DNA of 64,000 nucleotides from Cheiracanthium punctorium. Its lineage: Eukaryota > Arthropoda > Arachnida > Araneae > Cheiracanthiidae. Each line of letters starts with the position of its first letter. The first letter of the stretch is position 1. Made by a program: the position numbers and the translations under genes. Of this stretch, positions 1-12,059 are shown piece after piece. Under the pieces are notes generated by a model. That model had not been told where the DNA came from. It ran no database searches and worked only from the letters and a program-made list of their open reading frames with translations. Location of the stretch: contig JAWZYV010013544.1 of the NCBI GenBank assembly GCA_038373885.1, positions 124,001-188,000 on the forward strand, in the 5' to 3' direction.

Positions 1-232
1 CTTTCTTAGGAAATATATATTTTTGAAAAACTCTAGTTGTATCGAACTACCACTTCTTGCTTCAGCTGGGGCAGAAAGGCAAGAAAAACTGTTAATTTTT
101 TGCTTGATTTAAGTAAATCCATATAAATAAAATTACCTTTTGTCTGTACATTTCTTGGAATTCAAAAATTTGCGATTTCTATCCGTTTCAAGTACCTGGG
201 AATCCAGTAAATTCTGCCGAGACGCTTTTTTT

Positions 233-1165
233 GTTCGCGCATCACGTAATAATAACTAAAGCGAATGAAATAAAATTTGGTTACATGATAGGTGGTCACT
301 CAACTTAAGTCTCGAATTTTTTCAAAAAATCTTGATTAGATTTTGAGATTTTGCGAAAGTCGTTTCGAACTGCTTACATATATGTTCGCACCTTACGTAA
401 AAATGACTGAAGTGAATGAAATAAAATTGAGTGGCATGATAGGTGGTCACTCAACTTAAACTATAGGAGTGAGTTTTTTTAAAAATTTTTTATTAGATTT
501 TGAGATTTTGCGAAAAGTGTTTCAAACTGCGTAAATTTTTGTTCGCGCATCACGTAATAACGACTAAAGCGAATGAAATGAAATTTGGTGACATAATAGG
601 AGGTCATTCGACTCAAAATACAGGCGTAGAATTTTTTTAAAATCTTCATTAGATTTTGAGATTTTGCGAAAATCGTCAAACTGCTTACATTTATGTTTGC
701 GTGCACGAATGAAATGAAATTGCGTGGCATGATAGGTGCTCACTCAACTAAAACTATAGGTTTCGAATTGTTTAAAAATTTTGATTAGATTTTGAGATTT
801 CGCAAAAACTGTTCAAACTATGAAAATATTTACCGATTAAATATTTACCGAAATTTTTAGTAGAGTATTTTTAAGTAATTTAGAGTATTTATTTAGAGTA
901 ATTTTTTAATTTAGAGTATTTTAAATTTTTTTGATAGATTTTGAGATTTTGTGAAAATTCAGTATATGTTTACGCTATTCCTGAAAAATGAAAACGGGAT
1001 AGAATAAAATGTAGAATTATGTTAGTTGTTAACTTAATTTGAACTCCAGATGCTAAAACAATTTTAAATATTTCATAGATTTTGGGATTCTGTGAAAATC
1101 GTATAAACGTTTGTTCTCGCATTCCTTAAAAATGGATTGTGAGAATACAATGAAGTGGGCATTTG
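233..1165 (+). repeat. Satellite-like tandem array, ~155 bp unit
   Basis: Unit starts are visible at about 233, 384, 541 and 695 (steps of 151, 157 and 154 bp). More decayed units continue to about 1165. Each unit carries GTTCGCGCATCACGTAAT-like, GCGAATGAAATGAAATT-like, a GGCATGATAGGTGGTCACTC-like and AGATTTTGAGATTTTGCGA blocks in the same order. The first three units are the best matched and identity decays rightwards, as at the edge of an array. No coding potential is seen. Confidence 0.8.
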
Positions 1166-1272
1166 ACCATCAGCCATTCGCGACTACTAAGGCCCAAAAT
1201 ATTGTCCATTCTGTTTAAGCCCTTTCCAGACGCTTCAAAAAATACACGACAAACTACACAGACAACCTAGGA

Positions 1273-1434
1273 CATAGCTGCCAACTCTTCCGGTTTTACC
1301 GGAAGATTTTTCACCACTATCTTCAAACAGTTTTATTTTACAAGAAAATTTTGGACTTATTTTAAGCTGAAATACGTAAGTAAAAATTAGTGGTGGAAAA
1401 TCTTCCGGAAAAACCGGAAGAGTTGGCAGCTATG
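1273..1434. mobile_element. Hairpin MITE family 1, copy 1 (162 bp)
   Basis: Ends begin CATAGCTGCCAACTCTTCC and are inverted copies of one another for about 45 bp. Each arm also holds a small TTCCGG..CCGGAA hairpin. ACCTAGG flanks both sides, with one extra A on the left. There is no coding capacity, so it is non-autonomous. Other well-kept copies lie at 9912, 26654 and 55095. Confidence 0.9.
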
Positions 1435-1976
1435 ACCTAGGGCAACCGGTTTTACCGCCTGTAGTTGGGGAAAACCCCATGTGTGATACTGATGTTCGAC
1501 AAACGCAATCTTTCCCGACTAGTATGGGGAAAATTGTGTGAGTTGGGGCTACTTTTTGCCTTCAGCCAATCAGAGACACTCCTTATTTAACGATGGCGGC
1601 AATTTGGCATTCTCCTATGAAGATGGCCGATTAAGCGAATTTTACAGCTGTATTGAAACAGAGCCGAATTATTGAAGTATTAAAGCTACTTCATTTATTT
1701 ATTTTTCATTTTCTTTTGAAAAGAATATTATATTGTATTTTTATTACTATTTTTTAAATAGCTGAAAATTATGCAATTAGGAAAATGCATTTTTATATTG
1801 CGCTTTTCTATATATGTAAAATATTATTCGTTGGGTCTAACAAGACACGTCTTGCAATTTTAATAACATTTTCTAATTTTTTCTGAAAGAGTTATTAGTC
1901 ATTTAGTTTTTTTACTTCATAAAAATAATAATTCCTGTTATGATGCACAAGTACTTATAGTACTTATGGACTGCAA

Positions 1977-2362
1977 TTACCGAGTTTACTCGTGTAATAG
2001 TCGCACATTTTTTGGCCAGTATTTTATGGAGAAAGTCTAGGTGCGACTATTATACGGAGAAATCTACTATATTTTATATTGCAAACTCCAATGCTAAAGC
2101 ATATTACTGGTATTATAATAAAACAACTAACTGACAAAATGTTTCCAGTTTATTTGTCGAATATTAAATAATCTTTTCTTCAATTGTACACACAAAAAAA
2201 GAGGCATGTTTCTTTCTATAGTAATACTTTTATAGACACAAATGACAATAAAAAAAGTAACTGCGAGTTTTAGGCGAGGAAAATTTTTTGACGATTTTTT
2301 CTGTTTCAAAACGAGGGGCGACTGTTATGTGAGGGCGAATATTACGCGAGTAAAGACGGTAA
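1977..2362. mobile_element. Short element with ~30 bp diverged terminal inverted repeats
   Basis: The left end TTACCGAGTTTACTCG and the reverse complement of the right end, TTACCGTCTTTACTCG, match over about 30 bp, continuing through TAATANTCGC. The inside has no recognisable gene. I could not define a clean target duplication, so the superfamily is left open. Confidence 0.6.
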
Positions 2363-3771
2363 AAGCAATGTTCGAAGAACGTGCTCCATGTTCTCATACT
2401 GTACAGTATGGGAACCTACAATACCCTTACTCTACAGTAGGAGTGTTGAATGCTTATTGCAAATTTCATTTTTTACATTTACTTAAATTATTTATGATTC
2501 ACCTTTTTCATTTAGAGTGAGATTTTTTTTATAATTTAAACTCTGTATGTTTATGTGTTTTGGCCGCTTGTTTTCATTATTGTACAGACGCATTGCAACA
2601 ACTAGAGTCTGCGTCAGCCAAGGCAAACCTAAATTAGGGGGACCCCTCCTATCGAACAATATCATATTATTTCCGAAGCTTTTAGCGCGGCCCATGGGCC
2701 CAAAATTGCACATCTCTGGTTACGGTGTCGTACAGACACAGCAAAAGATAACCCTATTTTCTATAATCCTTTGTCAATGTGTGTCAGCAACGCTCCTCAC
2801 TGAAGGGGAATCTTTGCCTCATCGTTGCCCCCCACGCAGCGCAAACAGAATAAGCGGTATTAAAGATTTTTCACGATTTCGGAAGGTATGTAAATACTTT
2901 TTTTTTATGGCACAGAAAAATTTGAAGACCCTGCTTTAAAAACATTATGTAAATAAACGATAATTCTGAAAATATTTCCAAGATAATTTTGAGCAAAAGA
3001 GCGCACATAGCCCTCAAAGCAGGCATTGATTACCTCACAGGTCCATAGGGCAAGGGCAATTTATGTGATAGGGATTCAAAAGCATTAAACTTTCGAACAC
3101 CTTAAATCACAATTCAAAAATTAATACTTTATTTATTTACTTTTTTTATCTTGTGTAGAAAGAGATCGTTATTTCTAATATCATTTTCCATTTTAATATA
3201 AATAAAAACAATTCTTTGTCCAAAATTTCATTAAAATTTCAGTAGTGTGATATGCGTTTTCTTTTTATCACACCTGATTTTATGTTTTGTCGATTCTGCC
3301 TTCAACCTTTCCCTTAATCTCCAATCACGAGATAGTGCGCCAAATACAGAGTGCCGTACTCGCATATTTTCTCCAACTAAAGCAACTAAATTATAACCCT
3401 TTACCCTGCCAAACAAGTCGCGCGAAACTAGTTGTCTGTGTAGTTTGACGTGTATTTTTAAGCGTCTGATATGGGCTAAGGGGGCAGACCAATAGATGGA
3501 CAAGCTAGCTAAAATTGAAGCCCCCAACCGGGGAATCCAACCAAGAGGTGTGATAGAAAGGTTTGTTATACACAAAACCACCAGGGCGGCTTTTTAAATA
3601 AAAATTAAATGGTTATTTAATGCATAGTTTTTCACTTTTAAATCTTGCCAAGAGGAGTTAACAAGAAACAATATCATAAATCATGTACTTTTTAAAAAGC
3701 GTTGAGCAGAAAAAGCTTGCTATTCTAATCATACGTAAATGACTTCTGTGCAAAATTCAGTGAAATGAGGA
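2363..3771. other. Unassigned stretch
   Basis: Nothing recognisable by homology. A frame of 130 codons at 2547-2939 and one of 116 codons on the minus strand at 3231-3581 show no familiar domain. They overlap low-complexity and CpG-containing DNA that could be decayed repeats. Confidence 0.4.
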
Positions 3772-3875
3772 CTTTGGCATAGCGAGAAATGTTTCATGGG
3801 AGGGTTACGACTAATGCAACTCTTATATATGTATACGTGTGTGTGATTAGAGAGCGAAAAATGCTAGTCGGAATG
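3772..3875 (+). mobile_element. Fragment of a GGCGTAGCC-type hAT MITE
   Basis: The block GCATAGCGAGAAATGTTTCATGGG followed by ACGACTA.TGCAACTC and TATATATGTATACGTGTG matches the left two-thirds of the complete copies at 33489-33654 and 56252-56420. The right terminus is missing. Confidence 0.65.
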
Positions 3876-4054
3876 CTGCCAAATTTGCAGGATACCTTAG
3901 TCAAACCATAGAAGTAAGACTTTTGTGTTGAAAGATATGTTTAAAAAAACCACCAACAAGTGGCACTCTACAATCTTTGCTGATATGCAGATTCTCCCAC
4001 TACGCAGAGCATGGAATAAAATATCTGTTTCACAACCTCTTCATTTTGTTCTTC

Positions 4055-4122
4055 ACTTAAGAATGTCTGTTTAATCACCACCTCCTCTTCGCTTAAGAAT
4101 GTCTGTTTAATTACCACCTCCT
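4055..4122 (+). repeat. 36 bp direct duplication
   Basis: CTTAAGAATGTCTGTTTAAT followed by CACCACCTCCT occurs twice head to tail. The second unit contains the TTTAATT target and the first bases of the family 3 element that starts at 4113. Confidence 0.75.
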
Positions 4123-4499
4123 AGATATAGAAGCGAAGGCCTGAGAACAGAGACTTTCCGTCATCACTAGGTCCACTGAAATGACGTCACCACACATTTA
4201 TTTTCACAAAGTGAAACTATTCAAAGTTTGTGGTGAGTTTACTCCCGCATAAAACACTTTAATGTTTTAAGATAGAAAATTTAATTTTACGTCAAATAGG
4301 AAATTTTAACTATCACTAATTATATAATATGATATAGAAATAAATCTTAAGATGTTTTCTAAAATTTGTATCATATTCACCAGAAATTTTAAATAGTTTT
4401 ATTTTGTCAAAAAGAAAACTGTCATGACGTCATCATAGAAGACCGAGTGATGACGCAAAAGCTTCGGTTCTCAGGCTTTCTATATCTAGGAAGTGGTGG
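4113..4499. mobile_element. MITE family 3, copy A (387 bp, 7-bp target duplication)
   Basis: Both ends read inward as CCTAGATATAGAAAGCC-like, and TTTAATT flanks both sides (4106-4112 and 4500-4506). A perfect TGACGTCA palindrome lies at 4182-4189 and at 4425-4432, 69 and 67 bp from the two ends. The AT-rich core is shared with copies at 29465 and 51186. No gene is inside. Confidence 0.9.
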
Positions 4500-4685
4500 T
4501 TTAATTCGTACAGAAACATTGAGATATGCCACCTAGTGGTGATTTTTTGAGCTAATATTTTCTTCCAGCAGATCTCTTCACATAGTTCCATTAAAGTTTT
4601 CTGCAAATTTGGTAGTATTCTAACCAGCAGTTTTCGCTGTACACATATCTGAATAGGGGAACTTTTAACTTATGAACACCCTGAA

Positions 4686-4858
4686 TTTGCGTAGCTGTCA
4701 ACATGCTTTTTCGGAAGATTAGAAACCATTATTTTCTAAGGGTTTTGTTATACTACATTAGACTACATTCAGCAATTTAAAGTCTTGTAGAGAATTATCG
4801 GAAAATAAATAGTAGTAGCTAATCTTTCAGAAAAACCATGCAAGTTTGCAGCTATCTA
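4686..4858. mobile_element. Hairpin MITE family 1, decayed copy
   Basis: The left arm GTAGCTGTCAACATGC..CGGAAGATTAG and the right arm CTAATCTTTCAGAAAAACC..TTGCAGCTATC are inverted and match family 1 arms with many substitutions. Confidence 0.65.
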
Positions 4859-5269
4859 TGCTATGTGAAATAATCCTGCTCTTCCTCTCCCTCTCTGTAT
4901 ACAGAGTGTTTCCGAAGAGTCTGCACAAGATTTTAGGGAAGATAGTGCACACAAGAAGAATTAAGAATTGCATAGGAAACCATGACCGCAAACACCATTT
5001 TAGCCCTAAGAGCAAGGTATTTTTCGTTATTTTTTAACATAATGGGCGTGGTTTTTAAATGTTGAATCTTTAACAAAGACTATGTGCTAATGGTTACGAT
5101 AAAGGAATATAAAATGTAATAATGCTGCTTCTAATCGATATATTTAGAATACTGATAAATTAATAAGAATACTAAGCGTGGAATTGAGAACTACTGGAAA
5201 GTACAAGATTTTAAAAGATGCACAGTAATCTGAGTTACAAGAAACGGTTGCCGGAGTTACGAACATGAA

Positions 5270-5370
5270 AAAAACCTCGCAGGTAATCTCTTTTGTTGAA
5301 ACTACCGCAGGATTTATTAATGTGGAATGACTTATAGTTTAGTTAGCTGTAATCGTTGTGAAACGATGAA
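5270..5370 (-). mobile_element. Fragment related to the Helitron-like family
   Basis: The block GGTAATCTCTTTTGTTGAAA through TTAGTTAGCTGTAA is similar to 39550-39620, inside the minus-strand Helitron-like copy. No terminus is present. Confidence 0.45.
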
Positions 5371-6833
5371 TATAACAATTTTATTATTTTCACACGAAAA
5401 TTTAATATGCACAAAATATCTATTAACACGGTACAGAGTGCTCTGATCCATATTATCGTAACAAATCTTTTAAGAATTCATTCAAGTCCTCCGTAGTTTC
5501 GCAGAAAAAAAAGTAGTTTATTTATTTAAATTTCGTGAAAAAATGTCAAACTGCGTTGTCTCGAGGAGCTATTTAAAATCTATCGAATTGCGATTTGAAT
5601 GTAAATTTTATAACAAGAGTTTATCATGTGACTCAATTTTTAATTTATGACGTCACGATTTTGACTGCAAAAAGTAGTTAGTTAAATCAGTTCACCTAGT
5701 TAGTTAGCGCAGTTAGTTTTCTAACGAAGTAACAATATAATTTAGAACGACCTTGAAAAGCAAAAATTCCTTACATAGGACCGTAATGTAAGAACGCAGT
5801 CCTTACGTTAAATGTGAAGCGAGTAGTAGTATTAAAAGGGGGAGTATAAATTATACACATTGACTCCAGTAACTGAGAGTGTCGGCATAACTCAAACAGA
5901 TGTCAAGACAAGAGCTCTAATACTACTTTCAATTACGATTATTAGTCTTTGTTCCTTTGTTGCACGGTATAATCAAGCAATTTATCGCCACATCACTCAA
6001 GCGAGCCGAAGAAATTTTTGTCGATTTCGAAGCAAATATGATTCATTTGTAAGTTAATTAGATAGAGGGCAAGAGTTAGTTCGATATTATGTTTCTCTTG
6101 TTACAAGACATCGATAAAAATTCTAAACACATACACAAAAAAAGACAGTTACATAAAAGTCACCGAGTAACTGCAATTACGCAACCTGTATTTGTTACAC
6201 TCTTTGAATTTTGCTGGTATTTGTTATTCAGGAAGTAATGGTAATGGACAAAGGGGGGGGGTGCAATTTTCAGGTATTTTAACTTTAAAAATGTAGAAGA
6301 GTTAATGGTAATGGTGGTTTTTTAAAATAAAAATAATAATAATAACACGGTTAGTATTGAAATACAGGCTCATGTGTAAATAATGACATGTTAGAACGTG
6401 TACAATAATAACGTGAATGTTTTTACTATTGCTGTTGTTTGTGAGTCATGTTTTCGAAGTTTTGTAAAAGGTTTTTGTTTGTGTGACAAAAATATTGTTT
6501 CAGTAGTTGATTAGCATACGATTCTTGACACAGTATGAGCTCAGATTATATAATTATTTACCAGTTTTGAATACACTAGTTTTAAGCGCCGAAAATGGTT
6601 AGGGTATAGAAGCTTGCACGGTTAGTTTGATGAAGTGAAACTAAAAGAAAGCTTGGTTTTCATTTTTTTCGGATAAAAATACCTCAAAATTGCTCATTCT
6701 TTTATAATAATTTTATATGGATTCTTCAGACGGCGCAGTTTGCTAAGTCGTAAATCGTAATTTCTACAGGAAAACTGAAATTCTGGTTGCTTATCATCAT
6801 TTTATCAAGTTATTTATTTATTTATTTTTTTTC
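5371..6833. other. Unassigned AT-rich stretch
   Basis: I see no gene or repeat terminus. It includes a TGACGTCA site near 5648, a G-run near 6255, and short A/T-rich simple sequence near 6330 and 6820. The 65-codon frame at 5860 has no recognisable motif. Confidence 0.4.
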
Positions 6834-7048
6834 TGATTGCCGGCCTCTGCCTTGAAGGCTTTGGCCACAACAGGCCGGAATTGTTGATCTCTTTATTATG
6901 GGGGCACCTAGTAGGTGGACCAACGTCACCCCCTATTAAGGGACGGACATGATAACCACTCCCAGCCGGGGATCAAACATCTACCGCCGGGAGTTGAACC
7001 CGTCAACGCAGTACGGTGCTTTACCCACCATACAACTCGGTCGGCTTA
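6834..7048 (-). mobile_element. tRNA-derived SINE, family 1, near full length
   Basis: Read on the minus strand it starts with a tRNA-like head that includes an A-box-like TGGTGGGTAAAGC and a B-box GGTTCAACTCCC. A body follows with ATGTCCGTCCCTTAAT and GGTCCACCTACTAGGTGC, and it ends in an AAAT-type tail (plus-strand TTATTTATTTATTT at about 6815-6832). It would be transcribed by RNA polymerase III and moved by a LINE. The body is shared with 45160-45335 and the head/body junction with 12511-12614. Confidence 0.85.
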
Positions 7049-7330
7049 TTGTTTAAATTTATGTTTGAAAAATCAGTTAAAATTACATTTAAAAATTAAA
7101 CAAATAATTTGTAATCCTATAATGAGATGATATTTTAATTTCTAGACAAATTTTTTGCATAGTATTTTATCAGTAACCAATAATAAATCATAGTAAATTG
7201 AAAATAAGATATTTGATTTAAGAGCGGCCAGAATCTTAACATTTCCGCACAGTTTTTGCTCATAAGTCGATGTTTCACCATACAGTAACTTCAGCAAACT
7301 TTGTGCACAATAATCTGCACACTTCGAGCC

Positions 7331-7560
7331 AACACCTTCCAGATATAGTATATATACCTAGGAGGCGTTGAAAGAGCTGGCTAAGAAGTGTCTTTCCTGT
7401 AAACGGCTTAAAAAGTTTAAAGCTTTACTTTCATTGGATAAAATCATTTAAAATTTCTGATGGTTTATTCATACACAAGATTTTAACAATTTGAGATAGA
7501 AAATTTAATTTTACCACAAATGAGGATTTGTTATCCTCACTAATTTTGTAACATTACTAG
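7331..7560. mobile_element. Rearranged family 3 remnant
   Basis: Two family 3 termini, CAACACCTTCCAGATATAG and ACCTAGGAGGCGTTG, lie almost back to back at 7331-7372. They are followed by family 3 core sequence (AGATAGAAAATTTAATTTTA and nearby). This looks like a copy whose core was displaced outside its ends. Confidence 0.6.
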
Positions 7561-8829
7561 GGGCCAAGGCCCCCAGACTCGCTACGCTCGCTTTCCGTAT
7601 GAGGCATTCGGCTCCTAATAAGGCTTATTCGTAAAAAAGACATAATTTCAACAGACAAAACCCGAAGATTGGATCAGATAGAATGTTACCGAGCTACACA
7701 TTGCTTGGTTCTTGCATGATCATTGGTACATAAAAATTTAAATTTCACACTACAGTAAACCCCCTCCCCCTCATAACACGGAAGATATTTTGTTATGGGA
7801 ATCCGTGTTGTACGGGTCCTGAGCTATACTTCACCTGGAGTGCGGATTCCGCTTATAATCGCTGGAAAAATTATTTGCACTCCTCAGAAACACAATGATA
7901 TTTAATGTTGCCATTCAAACTTATATTAATTAGGAGCTAAAGCGTAATACAATCAGAACATCTGTTTCAGCTGTATTTTTAATAATGTAAAACCTTTTGG
8001 ACACCTTGCGAATGTGCCACCCATGGCGAATTTTCATTATTTGGCGACTTGCGTAGATGTAAAGTTAATAAAAACTATGGAACAGATAGGATAGCCTGCG
8101 ACCAATGGCGACTGTTCATTAATTGGCGATTTACACATGCTCACAACCTATAATTACTGTTCATTTAAGGCTACCGGAAAACCGTTATCCATATTTTCAT
8201 TTACATAATCGTTTGCAGATTGGCGTACTTAGCACCACGAATTATACCATCTCGTCGCGCTAGCAAATATCCAAAGTGTACTATAACTGCTATAATAGCA
8301 TAGTTAACGCCGCCAAATATTTCTACTGGTAGCAAATAATCCAGATGGATCGAACCGGCTTTAAAATAATCTGCATTTTTTTTATTTTTCATTTTCAAGA
8401 AATTAGTTATTCTGTTTTGGAAAAACGAATAATCGCTGATTCTAAACTCCTGCTGTCTAAGCGAACTTACTATTTGAAAATTCTCAACTTTGTGTAACAC
8501 ATTTTGAGTTACTTATTTCATATAGTTTTTATTTTGGCGTAAAATAGGCGTAATTCTAACTCATGTTTGTAAATTTCACGCGATTCTAGATACTTGGAAA
8601 CGCTTTGTTGAAAAGGTATGAATGATTTTATGCCAAATCTGGCAACCATTGTGTTTATTTTTTCAGTTTTTTATTAATATCTCCTCAAATAATTCGATTT
8701 TCGAAATTTAAGTCAGCTTAGCAGGTTCCTCAGAATTTTTCGAATCTGTGGGCACCTTAGTCGAAATTCAAATCCCCACGGTTTAGGAGAAGATAGGCGA
8801 ACAAGCTTTTGACAGCGGCCCTTACTTTT
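7561..8829. other. Mostly unassigned; one possible Tigger-type end
   Basis: ACAGTAAACCCC followed by CATAACACGG (about 7750-7790) resembles a pogo/Tigger terminal repeat, but no partner end was found. A GC-rich block with GGGGCCAAGGCCCC sits at 7560-7600. The minus-strand 99-codon frame at 8201-8500 has no recognised domain. Confidence 0.35.
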
Positions 8830-9025
8830 TTTTAGAATAGAGAGATACGAAATTAGATCATAATTACTTTATATCAGAAAGGTTTTTCAATTATCTTTAA
8901 CATATTCTCCAATATTTAAAACGTTCATTAGTAATTATAACAATTTTATCTTTTGAAAATATGTATGCCAAATGATGACCTCAAAGTTTGGTGGCGTTGC
9001 AGTTCTTTAATATGTATGAGGTGTC
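8830..9025 (+). mobile_element. Family 3 fragment, right half
   Basis: The block GCCAAATGATGACCTCAAAG through TATGAGGTGTCGG lines up with the right arm of copy B at 29830-29893. The TGACGTCA is mutated to TGACCTCA. Upstream AT-rich core similarity extends back to about 8830. Confidence 0.6.
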
Positions 9026-9911
9026 GGAAGAGGCCTTGTTATCTTTCCTTGCCTGAGCAAATCATCCTTGTTCAAGTGACTTCAAGGGGATATAGGAGCA
9101 CAGAGACCTAGTCAGAAAAAGATTTCGGGAGTTGCCCAAAATTTGTTAAAAGTAGAATTTTTCACAAAAGCTGGATTGATTCAGCTACGGAAAATCCAAA
9201 AATTTTTGGGGGGAGGCACCCCTTTGGGCAGTCCCTGTAGGAATATGTGCGTTGAATTTCTTGATTTTAATATTATGTATACATGTGTGAGCGTGTATTA
9301 GAATAGTTCTCTCACTTTTTAAGAAAACGAAAGACAGACCAAAATTTGGAGGAATTTTCCCCTGCGCTGTTTTAGCACCGGCAAACAGGTGCATATCTTT
9401 CATTTTCATTTTTTAATTTAACTTTGTTTTTAAAAAAATTCCGTCAAATGAATTAACGAGAAAAAAAATGAAGATTTAACACTACTTCATTTAAGGAATG
9501 AAAAAATTCTTACCAAAAATGCCTTTCAATAAAAAATAAATAAATAAGTTTTCAGCTGCAAATATACATTCCTGTTTACGAAATACATTTTATAACTACT
9601 AACTTGCACAGGTTTTCTTGAAAGTAACCACTATTTTACAATTGTTTCTTATTTATTAAAAAATTTAAATTAGGTGACGATGAAAGGGTGAACAATTCTA
9701 TAAAATCAGCGAATCATAATCGCCATTAGGTAGGCAGTTGTGAATTATAGAAAATAGTGCTGCTAAACTTTTTTTCAGGTATGCCCGAATAGTACAGAAT
9801 GGAATGGCAAAAAATCTTTGACTGTACGAATTATGACGCAATTCATATGCACACTATTTATACGCAGCAATATTTATGTAACACCTATTAAATCACGCGA
9901 AATATCATTTG
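9026..9911. other. Unassigned stretch
   Basis: No terminus, domain or repeat could be recognised. The short minus-strand frame at 9185-9409 lacks any known motif. Confidence 0.4.
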
Positions 9912-10073
9912 CATAGCTGCCAACCTTCCCGATTTCTACGGGAAATTTTCCACTACAATTTTTAAATAGCTTTATTTCACATTAAATTTTTGGCGTTATC
10001 TTAACTATGAATTGCTAGGTAAAAATTAGTAGTGAGAAATCTCCCGAAGAAATCGGGAAGGTTGACAGCTATG
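9912..10073. mobile_element. Hairpin MITE family 1, copy 2 (162 bp, 6-bp target duplication)
   Basis: Ends read CATAGCTGCCAACCTTCCCG on both sides after reverse complementing. CATTTG flanks it exactly at 9906-9911 and 10074-10079. The arms contain the CCCGATTT..CGGGAAATTTTCCACTAC block typical of the family. Confidence 0.92.
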
Positions 10074-12059
10074 CATTTGCAGAACAGCCAAGAATTTCAG
10101 CATGAAATCTTGAACAACTCGTTCATTGTTTTACGGAGACTCTTATGATTATATATAAGTCTATTTTTGGAAACGGTACTCACTAGACGATAAAATATTT
10201 CTAGTTTTAGTATAAATATCTTTAACACAGAAATTATGTACAGTAGAGACAGCAGAAAAAAAAAGTATATTTGAAAAGTTTTTTTAGGAAATAAGTAAAT
10301 GAGTGAATGAACAAACGGATTGCTACAATTTAATTGTTAAAAGAAACAGACGATTGTCGCACTATGATACCGCACTTTTTTCTTAAGTTCACTCCTCAAA
10401 ATGTGTTACCAGTTGACGTGTTTTGACTGGTCCTGAAAGAGCCATGGAACTATTGAAAGAAATTGTATTTAGACTTTTTCGGGAAATAGGCGTTTAAAAT
10501 CAAAATGCATATTATACAGTTCTAGGAAATATGAATCGCAAGACGACCATATTTAAAATTTTCTATTTTAAGAGAGATATATCGACAAACTACGCAATGC
10601 TCAAGGATGAAAGTGCAAAAATTTACGTCTTTAAATTAAACTTAGTGTAACTATAACACAGGTTTCGAGCTTTAATCCGGTAAATTACCATTAAAGAACT
10701 TGGAAAACATGTTTTATTCGAAGCAGTGAATAAGGACAAAATAAAATAAAACTGCTATAAATTATTTAAAATTTTGCTTTAGGCAATGCTGTGAGTACTT
10801 TGTGTAAATAATTTATTACAGACTTTATTGACGAAACGTTCTGTCTATTGCAAAAATGTAACAACAATAGGTATAGTTTAATTCAGTAATATATTAATAA
10901 CTATGATATCTAACAGTTTTAACGAGCATTTATTTAACATTTTTCTATTAAAAGAATTAGCTAGTGTAAAGAAATATCTTCTATGGTTTCTACTGTACCT
11001 ATTGTGCCTTTAAGAAAATGATACAGAATACACAAAAATGTGATTAAAACTTTCTAAAGTAACACACATAAAATCTCATCTTTCAGGATATACGTGCGTA
11101 CAGATTTTAATTATTTCATATTTTAAGCACCGAATTTTTTATGGACATTTTTTATTATGCAAATTAATTATTGCGTATTGTATTCCTTCAACGGTGTGCC
11201 TCAAAATTTAATTTGTTTAAGAGCAGTTTAATGTTATTTATTTATCCTTATTTTTGCAATAGTACATTTATTAGTAACAATAAAAATGTCAGCCAGGAAA
11301 AGTGTAGTGTTCTAATTTGTATTCTAGACTAACCAATTAATGTCTCCTAATTGACTAACCATTCTAAATATTGATTTTTTGGATGCAGAAATAGCCACTG
11401 AGGTGCTAACAAACTTCCACGTCCAGGCGGAGTTCAAACACATAAATTTTATCTTCTTTTTTTCTCCAAGAAAAGTGTTCGACTACATATCGCTTCAAGT
11501 TTTTCCTACTCAACCTATGAGTTGCTAAGATGAATCAGAAGACAGCTGTAAACTCTTGTCGTATGTCAAACCTTTTTAACAATTGAAGCGGTCACTTTTT
11601 TCCCCCCTCTAACCGTATGCACCAAGTTGTATCTTCATTGGAACAGAAAGAATTATCTACGTACGGCCAAAATAAATTTCTCCAAAAATATCTCGAAGGA
11701 TTGTTATTTTTCTTTCTTAACAAAGTTAAAAAGGAAGACGTAAAAAAAGCTTGTAAGAATTCGTTGGGATTGCATCAGCTCGACATGAAAGTATATTAAT
11801 GCATATATACACTATATATGGAAGGTTACTGGGAACTCGACATATTCCTAGTAAGACGTCATAGGAGAGCCGAAATACTGAAATTTTAACACCCATATGG
11901 CCGAAAATATTTTTTGAGAAAATAGAATTTTTAATATTTTTCTTGAATGACCCAAAATTTGACATTGAAAAGCAAATTAAAAAAAATCTACTAAGTAGGC
12001 TTTACTTTTATTTATTTTCATAACAGAAATTCTAACTAAGATGACGCAATCATAAAAAG
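10074..12059. other. Unassigned AT-rich stretch
   Basis: No gene, terminal repeat or array was recognised across about 2 kb. Frames at 11617 (plus) and 11726 (minus) overlap each other and lack motifs. Confidence 0.4.

Noticed and set aside
7560..7625. GC-rich CTCGCTACGCTCGCTTTCC block as a possible regulatory site
   Set aside because: It looks like a repeat fragment, but I could not pair it with any other copy or assign a role.
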